Assembly: GCA_022414725.1 (NCBI GenBank)
Contig: CM039462.1
Span: 46,695,885 to 46,759,884, forward strand
Source of the DNA: Microglena sp. YARC
Taxonomy: Eukaryota > Chlorophyta > Chlorophyceae > Chlamydomonadales > Chlamydomonadaceae
Direction of reading: 5' to 3'
Length of the DNA: 64,000 nt
Part shown: positions 32,426-43,132 of the stretch, in pieces
Layout of the letters: every line of letters starts with the position of its first letter
Position numbering within the stretch: the first letter of the stretch is position 1
Translations under genes and position numbers: made by a program
Notes under the pieces: model-generated
The model's input: only the letters and a program-made list of their open reading frames with translations
What the model was told of the DNA's origin: nothing
Database searches by the model: none

Positions 32426-32507
32426 CTAAACGGGTGCTCTAACCAACTGAGCTAATGGAGCTTTGAATGCTCCCTCCGGGGTTGAACTCAGGACCTCCCG
32501 TTGACTA
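32426..32507 (-). tRNA. permuted tRNA-Thr (AGU) copy 3
   Basis: 3' half first, then a short spacer, then the 5' half. The acceptor 5' strand is GCTCCAT (one mismatch to AGGGAGC). The downstream T run is only TTT here, weaker as a Pol III stop than TTTT in the other units. Confidence 0.65.
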
Positions 32508-32520
32508 GTACTGTTACTCT

Positions 32521-32595
32521 GTCTTGTACCGGGATCGAACCGGTCACAAGTTGTGCGTGTGAAGCACACGTGATAACCAACTACACCAACGAGAC
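32521..32595 (-). tRNA. tRNA-Val (CAC) copy 3
   Basis: Acceptor GTCTCGT/ACAAGAC (one C-A mismatch), D arm GTGTAGTTGGTTATCAC, anticodon stem TGTGC/GCACA with loop TTCACAC (anticodon CAC), T arm ACCGG-TTCGATC-CCGGT. A box TGGTGTAGTTGG and B box GGTTCGATCCC are canonical. The variable loop is two bases longer than in copies 4-6. Confidence 0.8.
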
Positions 32596-35095
32596 ATTTT
32601 GGTGACAACAAAAAATGCGGGTCACGTCCTCGATGGCAGATTACCATGTAAAACCTTTGATCTCCCGGATATATGTTGTTTGCCTGGCTGCCCTGTCAGC
32701 TGAGTATGTAACAATATCCTTCCTTGTTAGCCGTGGCTCATGGTCGACGGCAAGTGCGGAGGCTCAACTATGCTGCCTCTAATCAGGCACTCCCAGGCCC
32801 ACGTCAACGCACTCTCTATGAGGTGTGGGGACTAAATAATCATCATGAGGTGGAGGCTGGAGGCCCGCCCCACCTGTGCCCGGGCTGGAGCCCTTGCCGT
32901 GGCTGATTTGGGGGACCCCGCGTCGCTGGATTCGTTGCAGGGATATGCATAAGGATTTGGGCATAAACATTAAAAATCGTGGCACCGATGCCCAGGTGTA
33001 GAGTTTGGGAAGTGGAAACATAAAAATCGTAGCAGCCGATGCCCAGGTGTAGCTTTTTACAAGGTGGAAACATTATATATCGGGCGTCCTTTTTTGGCTT
33101 GCCCGATGCCAGTATCGGGCAGGCACATAAAAGAAGTTTCGGGTAGGTTTAAGAGGGGGGTGGCTGAGGGAGGGAAGGCTTGGTGGCTGGGATGATATCA
33201 GCATCAAGAAAGCCTTCTCAGGGTCGGCATAGCTCTGACGGAGTCCGACTTCGACCAGACGAGGCGGGGGAGAGGAGGTAACGGGGAGGAGAGGGGGAGT
33301 AGGGGGGGGGGGAGGAGCAGCTGGAGGGGGGGAAGGGTGGGGACCTGAGAGGGGAGAGGTGGGGGGTGGGGTCAGTAAATTTATAGAAGCATTGACTCAA
33401 GCACGACAGGACAATCCCGACAGGCCCAGAGATGGAGTTTGCTTGGGCGTCGACAGCTAAAGAGACAGCCATCGAGCCAGCAAAACAGGCAAGCTAGATA
33501 ATTCTCGAGACGAGATCATCAGTGCACTCTGGCTCACATAATCGGGTCAAGGCCTGGGCTGGTGGATGCCCAAACGACGACAGCTAGGTTGCAAAACAAA
33601 GCAAGCGAGCAAGCAAGCTAGACAATTCACGAGACAAGATCATCAGTGCACTCTGTCGCACAGAATCCGGTCGAAGCCCGGGCTGGTTGATGCTCAAACG
33701 ACGACAGCTAAATTGAAAGCAAAACAAGCAAGCAAGCTAGACAATTCACGAGACAAGATCATAATTTCATGCACAAAATCCGGTTAAGGCCAAAAATCTT
33801 AATGCGGATAGCATACCTGCGTGCTCCGCAGTATCATCGGCGGTGCCATCATCATCAATAACGACAACTGGGGGAGCATCGCCGAGCAAAGCGCACCTGT
33901 TGCCGTCTTGGGGGTGGCCGACCACGGACCGGAGCTATGACAAGCCTTGAGCCTCCGAAAATAGTTCCCCAGTTGCCTGGGGTAGGACGTTGGACCTCGA
34001 TTTTATGGTTTGTCAAGATTTCGTCAATTTATACGACCACAAGGACAGTAACCGCGGGGTCGCGCTGTTATTTTGTTTGAATTTGTCGGTGTGTGCTTGT
34101 CGGTGTGTGGACGGCGCGTGGTCGTCGCGTGCTAGTGGCAACGTGGCTATCGCCCAGGTGCCACCTCATCAACTTGCTGGTGAAAGCGCGCGATGCCCTC
34201 GAACTGTTCAAGCATTAAAAATCGTGGCACCCGATGCCCAGGTGTAGCATGTGGGAAGTTGGAAACATTAAAAATCGTGGCACTCGATGCCCAGGTGTAG
34301 CTTTGGGGAGGTGGAAACATTACTTATCGTGGCGTCCAATGCCCAGGTGTAGCATCTGGGAACCTGGAAACATTAACACACCTGGGGGCGCGATGGACCA
34401 AAAACGTGCGCGATATATCGTGGTTATGCATTTCGCTGATTCGTTGCCATTGGGGCGCCCCCGCCCGAATGGGAAGACGCTGTGGACTCTTCTCATCCCT
34501 TCAGTAGCCATGGAGCGAGGACCCAGGGTCAACATGGGGTCTCCCCCCCCCCACACACACACACTTTATCGCCTCAGGATCAGGGTACTTCAGGAGGACC
34601 CCCAGCTCTGCTGCCTGAGACGCTACCGATTGTATAGCCTGCATCATGCGACGCAACGGACCCTTCCTTCTGGTCAACGGACCCTCCCCACGTTGCGTCC
34701 TGCGACCCAACCGACCCGCAACCGGCCCATAACCGACCCAGTGCCTGCGTCCTGCGACACAGCCAACCCACAAACACACAAACCTGAAACCCTAAAACCC
34801 AAACGGGGCATGAAGTTTAGAAAAAGCCCCGGAAGCTAAAAACCTAACCCCCCAAAACCTAAACCCTAAACGGGGCATGGAGTTGGGGAAGCCTTTTTGT
34901 TCGCTTGCATTGGGGAAGATAACCGTTCAGCCCCCGCGCTTGAGCTCGGCCTGTATATTGCACGGAGGACAGTTCTCTGGCTCTTTCAATGCGGCAGGTA
35001 GGAAATCTGTCACCTAGCATCCCCCCGACACAAGTCAGTCAAAGTTGGTGCTCATGTGCTGCCAACCAAGCCTGCGCTCGGGTAAAATGGGTCAT

Positions 35096-35178
35096 ACTAA
35101 ACGGGTGCTCTAACCAACTGAGCGAAAGGAGCTTGAATGCTCCCTCCGGGGTTGAACTCAGGACCTCCCGCTGACTAG
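35096..35178 (-). tRNA. permuted tRNA-Thr (AGU) copy 4
   Basis: Acceptor strands GCTCCTT and AGGGAGC pair fully (one T-G wobble). The D stem starts CGCTC instead of AGCTC. The T stem is one base short on its 3' side. Confidence 0.68.
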
Positions 35179-35190
35179 TACTGTTACTCT

Positions 35191-35263
35191 GTCTTGTACC
35201 GGGATCGAACCGGTCACCTTGTACGTGTGAAGCACACGTGATAACCAACTACCCCAACGAGAC
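35191..35263 (-). tRNA. tRNA-Val (CAC) copy 4
   Basis: 73 nt, same fold as copy 3 with the normal five-base variable loop. One change in the anticodon stem 3' strand (GTACA) weakens a pair. Confidence 0.75.
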
Positions 35264-35476
35264 ATTTTGGTGAAAAAATTGGGGTCACATCCTCGATGGC
35301 AGATTACCATGTTTACCTTTGATGTCCCGGATATATGTTGTTTGCCTGGCTGCCCTGTCAGCTAAGTATGTAACAATATCCTTCATTGTTAGCCGTGGCT
35401 CATGGTCGACGGCAAGTGCGGAGGCTGAACTATGCTGCCTCTAATCAGGCACTCCCAGGCCCACGTCAACGCACTC

Positions 35477-35774
35477 TATCAGCTTGGATAACACTCCGGA
35501 GAGTGGACTTTGTGTGTGCAGCACGCCAATCTATAAATGCGGAGACGAGAATAAGTTACAAGCACAGGAGACCCATTAAGGGGCACCAGTGGAGGAAAGG
35601 GGGCGGTAGCCTGGAACCTGATCAGGGTACAGGCTAGACAGCGCGTGTCAGAAGAACCGATGACGCAGTCAACAGGAAGCTGACATAGTACTGTCAGGAC
35701 CGATAGATCTAAGGGAGTACACAAGGAGTCACCAAGACATAAAACAAGCGAGAGCACCGCTATTCATGCTGATA
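35477..35774 (-). repeat. LTR of element X (3' LTR)
   Basis: 298 bp. It differs from the 5' LTR by a single T/A at GATAG(A/T)TCTAAGG. Confidence 0.93.
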
Positions 35775-37929
35775 CTCCACCTATGACGCAGGTGACATAC
35801 AATACTAGTGCTCCACCTATGGCACTGGGGACATAGAACCATAAACTGGTAGCAAACAAAATTATGAAGGAACGGCGGAAAAAACAGGAAACCAGAAGAA
35901 AGCCTTGTCTAAAATAAAAGGATGAGAAAGGATGAACCAAAAACCACTGTAGTACTCCGAAAAATGTAGCAGCAAAAAACTTGGGTCATACCGAGCTGAG
36001 CTGAGACCAAAATGGAAATGTAACCATCCATGGTAAGCGCAAAAATACTATTCATCCAGAATAGTAGGCACCAAACCAGAAAATCACAGGAGGCCAAACA
36101 GAAATCAATCCTAATACCAAAAGAAGGGAACAACGGTGACTGAAAGAACCGAGAACTTAACCTAAAGAGAAGACTGAAAAAATCGTGTATATCAAAGTTG
36201 GGGAACAACGGTATAGAAAACCCGATCCGGGAATAGGAACCTAACGCCAATCAATGATAACTAAAGAGACGGATTGAAATATCGTGTGAGCGCAGCACAC
36301 GAGAGAATCAAAGCCTAAAGGACGCAGACAAGAGGACACTAAAGACTACGATGGAAAAAAAAAAGTCGATGGAAAAATCCACTACCTTAAAAACTATTCT
36401 TAGCATAGAATTCATGACTAGGTTGGGATGAAAAAACCATGATGAACTGGTTTCTTACTCAAAGATGGAAGTAAGAAGATTTATGAAAGTTAATTATCAT
36501 AAATCCCCAGTTACGGCACTAACTAAAACATTCTAGGAGGTGGGTATCGCACCGCAAAGAACTCATGCACTCAAGACACACCAAGCGCCTAACCACAAGC
36601 AAACCAAACCTGCAGTAACTGAAAAAATCCCAAGGATGCGAAGTTAAAATTGTCAAGAAACTTGTAACCAACAAAGGAAACACAGTTCAATGAACAATAG
36701 AAGGGTAGATGTACAATCATAGTACATAAAACCTATTGTCCACCTGAAAAATAGGAAACGCAGAAAAAAGGACTTCAAAGAATTTACTGCAAAGGAAGGA
36801 ATGAAAGGGCGCTTGAAATACACTCGGAAGAACAAGAAAGAGGTGAGCGGCGGTACATCTGCAAGTACAACTGCAAGGACATCTGCAAGTACAACTGCAA
36901 GATGACCCAGCCCACCAAATTACAGTAAAATCCAAAGGGAAATAACTACTACACTCCACAAAAAGTTCCAATCACATGAGGGGCTGGTGATCTAAAAACA
37001 GTGTGGAGTAAAAAGAAATAGCTAATCTATGATGAGCTCCACCGAACGAACCATCTGCCTATGGAACTAAGAGTCAGAAACCATCAAGACGCTATAACGG
37101 TGGTCTGAATTAAGTACCACCTTCCACCAAAACCAAGAAAGACAGCTGAAAGGAAGCTGCCTAAACAAAGCGTCGTAACGCTCCACCAATCTAGACTACC
37201 CTATAAGTCAGTCTAGGAGGTGCTGAGGAATAGGCACTCACACATAGGGCCATGTTAACCTACGTATGAGAACCAGCAGCACCTTAAACAATGAATCCTG
37301 GGTTGACTGTAACACCCCAGCCATACGCAGTATCAAGCTAGACCAGTGTTCAAGATCATCACTTACCCATTCGGCAACGGCTACATCATCACATGGGCTC
37401 GACCCGAGTAATCCACCAGGGACGACAGGAGGCGTCGGAATTATCGACACCCGCGAGCCATCCGAGGTGGTCGGAGGTTGGCGACTATTAGTCAATGGAC
37501 CTGATCCAGGTACCACTATGATCGAAGGCTGTCTAAATCCTAAAGCTTCACCGCTAAAACGTGGCACAGAGGAAGGCCTGGCGACCCCCTGAGATTCGGC
37601 TAAGATTATAGTTGGATATCCAACTCCCACCCGCCCTAAAACTTCACACACAATACAGCAAGATCAGGCCCTGGATTAGAATGCAACAATGATACATCCC
37701 AGCCAGGCCAGCCAACAACAATTGGGGTTGTTAAAGGGCGTAGGGAATTACCGGTAACACATAACATATCACCGTTTGATGACAGGAGGGATGCAAGCGG
37801 GCACGGGGACCCATACTAAAGGGAGAACCCAGGAAGACAGTTTAGAACTGAACTGGAGATAGAGAGTACATCACTACTCACTACTAACTGGCGCAACATT
37901 GGAAACCCAAAATATAATAACCCTTACTC

Positions 37930-38075
37930 ACCAGGGAATACCCAACCAGTCTACCAAATAATGCCTTTCTTACTAGCTTGTTGCGTGACTGCCCAATACT
38001 AAGATTACATAGCAAGGGCAACCAAACAAACGCAACAACGACACATCAGGTGCAACCCCAAAGAAAAGCTCCGAA
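37930..38075 (-). pseudogene. integrase C-terminal remnant in element X
   Basis: Reverse complement of 56340-56545 and homologous to 61650-61870 of the coding element: a ...PDVSLLRLFGCPCYV.. / ..GRLVGYSLVSKGY.. segment with frameshifts. It marks the strand and copia origin of X. Confidence 0.75.
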
Positions 38076-38357
38076 GGAGTCTTGTCTCCCTAGATGAACA
38101 CGCGATTGCAAAGATAACACACTAGCACCATGCTGAGCAGTGTCATCATCAACAACTCATGCATGCCCCAACTAATCGAGATCAACCATGCCTCTATAAC
38201 ACTTAACTAAAAAATTCCTAAGCCCTATCAGAACTCAAACACTTGAACTCAAACTCACGTAGCTAAGGCATACACCTAAGGGGGGAACCAGGGGCACGGA
38301 AGACAAAAGTAGTAACCTCTGTCGAACCACGGAACGCACCCAGGGGTCACAAGGAGC

Positions 38358-38903
38358 CTAAGAGAGAAAAATATCCACCAAGATATCATGCCAAAGATCC
38401 TCCACGGCCGCTGGACTAGGGCCAGGACGGCGTCCACTGCGGCCTGTAGCATGGGCGAAGTCCGGCGCTGAGAGACCTGGGATCACAGAAGGTGGGGAAG
38501 CGTTAGGTCGAAGTCGAGATTTGAGGTATGGGAAAAAAGGAGACGAGAATGACAGTGCAGCAAGTCGCACCTGGTGCAGAAAATCGCACCAATGGCAGAA
38601 AATCGCAAATCGCAAGGGCAGAATTCGAACATTTATCGCTAGGATGCGAAGAGCAGAGCCGAGGCATGTAAAGGTCCTAATATCCCGCCGTCGATGATCA
38701 GTCAATCTCAAGTCCCCCCCTCTATCGCTCGACTCACCCGGTTGGGGGGTAGAGGGAGCAGCACCCGTAGTGGTGCTGACCATACCCCCCTGCTTCCTAC
38801 CACCTCCAGAATCTCCAGGTCCAGACGCGTAGGTCGTCCTCCTCTGGCGAATCCTACGGCAGTGCCGGCGATCCGCCAGTTTGATCGAAAAATTTCTCCA
38901 CAA
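38358..38903 (-). CDS. 181-codon ORF inside element X, unknown
   Basis: A Pro/Arg/Ser-rich frame in the region between the LTR leader and the integrase remnant. The equivalent DNA in Y (55492-56139) is frameshifted, and the coding element Z has unrelated sequence at this place. It may be non-coding cargo. No domain is recognised. Confidence 0.25.
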   Translation of the reverse strand: MWRNFSIKLADRRHCRRIRQRRTTYASGPGDSGGGRKQGGMVSTTTGAAPSTPQPGESSDRGGDLRLTDHRRRDIRTFTCLGSALRILAINVRILPLRFAIFCHWCDFLHQVRLAALSFSSPFFPYLKSRLRPNASPPSVIPGLSAPDFAHATGRSGRRPGPSPAAVEDLWHDILVDIFLS

Positions 38904-39405
38904 GGTAGCACAGAGCCACTAGAGCGCAAGCTCATGCCAGGAGCCGACCGTCGGCTGGGCAGAGCAAAGGGGGCAAAGACGACGTAGACATCAGCAGGGA
39001 GCTTGGTCGGCTTGGCAACCTCCGGTATGCAGGCAGAGCCTCAAACACCGGAGAAAGGTTAGCGACGTCAAGGACGCGAGCAGACGAAGACGGGGTATCT
39101 CCACCGATGTCCAGGCTAGTCGCCGACTTGAGTCTGCACGTCACAGTCATCTACGACAGACGGGAGGAGGCGACAGACGGCAGAAAGGGGAGGAAAAAGA
39201 AGAGAAGATGGAGGAATGACCGGGGGGGGTTACTTCCACGATGGCGGAAGGACACTCATGACCGCTAGCAGAGGCAGCTGGTGCACAAACAAACGTCTAG
39301 CCAATCATCAAGAGGAGCCGTTCCTCCGTTGGAAGGATTGGTCGCAGCCATCGCTGATAATGATACTGCGCATCCCGCGCGTCCAGGAAAGACCATCCAT
39401 GTCAT

Positions 39406-40399
39406 ATGGAGATATACAATATTGATATTCTCACCCACCTGTTTGATTCTCTTGTACAACCTATCCTGAATTTTGGCTGTGAGGTGTGGGCTCCTTCTAT
39501 TCTGAACAACACACTTATCTCAAATGACCATGCTTGTGAGAAATGGCATAGAGGTATACTTAAACAAATGTTGGGTGTTTGCCAATCTACTACATCTAAT
39601 ATTATCATGGAAGAGCTGGGTAGAACCCCGTTGTGTTTTGCTTGGCTTAAACACGCTTTGCGCTTCTGGAACAAGACCATACATAAAGAACCTGAGGATC
39701 TCATTATAATGGCTCTTGAGGAATCTTTTGACTCCAACACTGGCTGGGTTCATGACTTGCGTTGTGCTCTCCACAAGCTAGGATCCAGTAAAAACATCAA
39801 CATTTTGGAGGCTGTCGATGTCGAAGGTATTATGTCTGAAGTTTTTTGAGTCATGGAGGTTTAAGTACCCAAGTGACACCAATGCAGTTAGAGACATCCC
39901 TGATGAGAGAAGGGTTGGCTTTAAACGCCTCCGATACCAAAAATGGTTCGCAGCCAACAGCAATGATGAGAATGGCTTGATTCCCTTTACATCCGCCTTA
40001 CATAAGCAGGATCAGATTCGTTCTATAGCACAGTTTAGAATGGGTTCCCATTGGCTGAACACAGAAAGAATGAGGGTGGTAGATAGAGCACACATCCCTC
40101 GCTCAATGAGACACTGTCAAATGTGTGGGTTCCAAAAATCTGAGGATGAAATGCATATGTTTGAGTGCCCTTTTTATAATGATATTCGCCTTCGCTACCA
40201 GAAGCTGTTTACAGATATTTATAGGCATGTCCATGAGGATACCGACTTAACCGTATGGAATGTGGAATTCTGCGATTCCACATTCAGAACCTTTATGAAT
40301 GGAAATGGCACTAAGTCTTTTTGGAGCAACCTAGCCGACTATCTTTCTACTTGTAGAAGAGCAAGACAGGAAGCCCTGGACTGCTTAGTGGCACCGTAA
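39406..40399 (+). pseudogene. LINE ORF2 3' part in copy B
   Basis: Frame 39406-39849 continues as 39818-40399 after an extra T near 39843. The C-terminal RHCQMCGFQKSEDEMHMFECP cluster (C-x2-C...H-x4-C) is intact. The catalytic RT YxDD and the endonuclease are upstream and missing. Confidence 0.85.
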
Positions 40400-40668
40400 T
40401 TTATTATCCCTTTTTTTCTTCTTGTGACTTCTCATTTGTTAGCTTCTTACCTCCGCCACTGTAAGTGGCTGAGATCTGGGTCCTGCTCTAGGGGTTTTAA
40501 TACCTACGCCACCAAAACGGTGGTTGGGAGTTTGGTTTGTTTGTCCTCGACACACCCCTGATGTAATGGGGTTTTTTGCTTTGTGGGTGCTTTTTCTTTT
40601 TGTTTAAAGCACAGAGTCTCATACACCCTCGCGGTGTCAAGTAGACTTTAACATGTAATGTAATGTAA
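39406..40668 (+). mobile_element. LINE copy B, 5'-truncated, inside element X
   Basis: It interrupts X exactly where the uninterrupted copy Y reads CCATGTCATGGAGTTTCTC (55013-55035, complement). It starts further upstream than copies A and C, encodes the end of the RT region (LFDSLVQPILNFGCEVW) and the C-terminal Cys/His cluster, then the 3' UTR and three TGTAA units. A one-base frameshift lies at about 39843. Confidence 0.92.
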
Positions 40669-40748
40669 TGGAGTTTCTCAAAATGGCGGGAGGTCCTCGC
40701 GGAAGTTGCATCGCAAAGCAGTGGTAGTAAATGAAGGGCCGTATAACC

Positions 40749-41046
40749 TATCAGCTTGGATAACACTCCGGAGAGTGGACTTTGTGTGTGCAGCACGCCA
40801 ATCTATAAATGCGGAGACGAGAATAAGTTACAAGCACAGGAGACCCATTAAGGGGCACCAGTGGAGGAAAGGGGGCGGTAGCCTGGAACCTGATCAGGGT
40901 ACAGGCTAGACAGCGCGTGTCAGAAGAACCGATGACGCAGTCAACAGGAAGCTGACATAGTACTGTCAGGACCGATAGTTCTAAGGGAGTACACAAGGAG
41001 TCACCAAGACATAAAACAAGCGAGAGCACCGCTATTCATGCTGATA
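40749..41046 (-). repeat. LTR of element X (5' LTR)
   Basis: 298 bp. On the minus strand it is followed by GGTTATACGGCCC, the place of a primer-binding site, though this does not match the usual tRNA-Met complement. Confidence 0.92.
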
Positions 41047-41803
41047 CACTCTCTATGAGGTGTGGGGACTAAATAATCATCATGAGGTGGAGGGCTGGAG
41101 GCCCGCCCCACCTGTGCCCGGGCTGGAGCCCTTGCCGTGGCTGATTTGGGGGACCCGCGTCGCTGGATTCGTTGCCATTGGGGCGCCCCGCCCGAATGGG
41201 AAGACGCTGTGGACTCTTCTCATCCCTTCAGTAGCCATGGAGCGAGGACCCAGGGTCAACATGGGGTCTCCCCCCCCCCACACACACTTTATCGCCTCAG
41301 GATCAGGGTACTTCAGGAGGACCCCAGCTCTGCTGCCTGAGACGCTACCGATTGTATAGCCTGCATCATGCGACGCAACGGACCCTTCCTTCTGGTCAAC
41401 GGACCCTCCCCACGTTGCGTCCTGCGACCCAACCGACCCGCAACCGGCCCATAACCGACCCAGTGCCTGCGTCCTGCGACACAGCCAACCCACAAACACA
41501 CAAGCCTGAAACCCTAAAACCCAAACGGGGCATGAAGTTTAGAAAAGCCCCGGAAGCTAAAAACCTAACCCCCCAAAACCTAAACCCTAAACGGGGCATG
41601 GAGTTGGGGAAGCCTTTTTGTTCGCTTGCATTGGGGAAGATAACCGTTCAGCTCCCGCGCTTGAGCTCGGCCTGTATATTGCACGGAGGACAGTTCTCTG
41701 GCTCTTTCAATGCGGCAGGTAGGAAATCTGTCACCTAGCATCCCCCGACACCAGTCAGTCAAAGTTGGTGCTCATGTGCTGCCAACCAAGCCTGCGCTCG
41801 GGT

Positions 41804-41807
41804 AAAA
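41804..41807 (-). terminator. Pol III T4 stop after tRNA-Val/Thr unit 5
   Basis: TTTT on the transcribed strand (ACCCATTTTACCC), about ten bases past the tRNA-Thr 5' half. No T4 occurs inside the Val-Thr pair. Equivalent stops are at 29758-29761, 35084-35087 and 42952-42955. Confidence 0.6.
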
Positions 41808-41815
41808 TGGGTCAT

Positions 41816-41898
41816 ACTAAACGGGTGCTCTAACCAACTGAGCTAAAGGAGCTTGAATGCTCCCTCCCAGAGTTATACTCAGGACCTCCCGCTGACTA
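41816..41898 (-). tRNA. permuted tRNA-Thr (AGU) copy 5
   Basis: On the minus strand the order is: anticodon-stem 3' strand GCGGG (41888-41892), variable AGGTC, T arm, acceptor 3' strand AGGGAGC plus discriminator A (41858), spacer TTCAA, acceptor 5' strand GCTCCTT (41846-41852), D arm TAGCTCAGTTGGTTAGAGCA, anticodon-stem 5' strand CCCGT, then TTAG. Rejoining the halves gives a cloverleaf with loop TTAGTCA, anticodon AGU. The acceptor and anticodon stems are complete. A TTTT lies about ten bases beyond the 5' half. Such permuted genes are known from red and prasinophyte algae and are matured through a circular intermediate. Confidence 0.75.
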
Positions 41899-41911
41899 GC
41901 ACTGTTACTCT

Positions 41912-41984
41912 GTCTTGTACCGGGATCGAACCGGTCACCTTGTGCGTGTTAAGCACACGTGATATCCAACTACACCAACGAGAC
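41912..41984 (-). tRNA. tRNA-Val (AAC) copy 5
   Basis: 73 nt with the same fold as the CAC copies, but the loop is TTAACAC, giving anticodon AAC. A and B boxes are intact. Sixteen or so bases separate it from the tRNA-Thr 3' half with no T4 between, so a shared transcript is plausible. Confidence 0.82.
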
Positions 41985-42963
41985 ATTTTAATGAAAAAAT
42001 GGGGGTCACATCCTGGATGGCAGATTACCATGTTTACCTTTGATCTCCCGGATATATGTTGTTTGCATGGCTGCCCTGTCAGCTGAGTAGGTAACAATAT
42101 CCTTCCTTGTTAGCCGTGGCTCATGGTCGACGGCAAGTGCGGAGGCTGAACTATGCTGCCTCTAATCAGGCACTCCCAGGCCCACGTCAACGCACTCTCT
42201 ATGAGGTGTGGGGACTAAATTATCATCATGAGGTGGAGGGCTGGAGGCCCGCCCCACCTGTGCCCGGGCTGGAGCCCTTGCCGTGGCTGATTTGGGGGAC
42301 CCGCGTCGCTGGATTCGTTGCCATTGGGGCGCCCCGCCCGAATGGGAAGACGCTGTGGACTCTTCTCATCCCTTCAGTAGCCATGGAGCGAGGACCCAGG
42401 GTCAACATGGGGTCTCCCCCCCCCCACACACACACTTTATCGCCTCAGGATCAGGGTACTTCAGGAGGACCCCAGCTCTGCTGCCTGAGACGCTACCGAT
42501 TGTATAGCCTGCATCATGCGACGCAACGGACCCTTCCTTCTGGTCAACGGACCCTCCCCACGTTGCGTCCTGCGACCCAACCGACCCGCAACCGGCCCAT
42601 AGCCGACCCAGTGCCTGCGTCCTGCGACACAGCCAACCCACAAACACACAAGCCTGAAACCCTAAAACCCAAACGGGGCATGAAGTTTAGAAAAGCCCCG
42701 GAAGCTAAAAACCTAACCCCCCAAAACCTAAACCCTAAACGGGGCATGGAGTTGGGGAAGCCTTTTTGTTCGCTTGCATTGGGGAAGATAACCGTTCAGC
42801 CCCCGCGCTTGAGCTCGGCCTGTATATTGCACGGAGGACAGTTCTCTGGCTCTTTCAATGCGGCAGGTAGGAAATCTGTCACCTAGCATCCCCCGACACC
42901 AGTCAGTCAAAGTTGGTGCTCATGTGCTGCCAACCAAGCCTGCGCTCGGGTAAAATGGGTCAT

Positions 42964-43047
42964 ACTAAACGGGTGCTCTAACCAACTGAGCTAAAGGAGC
43001 TTGAATGCTCCCTCCGAGAGTTATACTCAGGACCTCCCGCTGACTAG
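42964..43047 (-). tRNA. permuted tRNA-Thr (AGU) copy 6
   Basis: Best-folding copy. Acceptor GCTCCTT/AGGGAGC, D stem GCTC/GAGC, anticodon stem CCCGT/GCGGG and T stem CTGAG/CTCGG all pair (allowing G-T). The T loop TATAACT departs from canonical TTCAAxx. TTTT follows at 42952-42955 (complement of AAAA). Confidence 0.76.
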
Positions 43048-43059
43048 TACTGTTACTCT

Positions 43060-43132
43060 GTCTTGTACCGGGATCGAACCGGTCACCTTGTGCGTGTCAA
43101 GCACACGTGATAACCAACTACACCAACGAGAC
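43060..43132 (-). tRNA. tRNA-Val (GAC) copy 6
   Basis: 73 nt. Loop TTGACAC gives anticodon GAC. All arms match the AAC and CAC copies, so only position 34 differs. Confidence 0.82.

Larger units (their letters stand above)
26925..35476. repeat. tRNA-bearing satellite array, long units (about 2.65 kb)
   Basis: Long units begin at GCTGCCAAC landmarks near 26928, 29735, 32387 and 35058. Each has, in plus order, the tRNA pair (minus strand), a CCAGGTGTAG subrepeat block, GGGAGAGGAGG-rich DNA, three CAAGCTAGACAATTC subrepeats (about 125 bp), a second CCAGGTGTAG block, GGACGCA-rich DNA and CCCTAAA-type motifs. Units 2-4 are nearly identical; unit 1 beside the gap carries many more indels. No protein-coding gene is supported: open frames are inconsistent between units. 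Confidence 0.92.
35477..41046 (-). mobile_element. non-autonomous copia-type LTR element X, young, with nested LINE
   Basis: The element is bounded by 298-bp LTRs (35477-35774 and 40749-41046) that differ by one base by eye and begin/end TATCAGC...GCTGATA. Flanks 35472-35476 and 41047-41051 are both CACTC, a 5-bp target duplication; the uninterrupted site CACTCTCTATGAGG is present in other satellite units. Minus-strand sense is set by an integrase C-terminal remnant (about 37930-38075) shared with the coding element at 57854. RT, RNase H, PR and gag are absent, so it must rely on enzymes in trans. A second copy (Y, 54654-57853) has the same internal deletion. LINE copy B lies inside. Confidence 0.92.
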
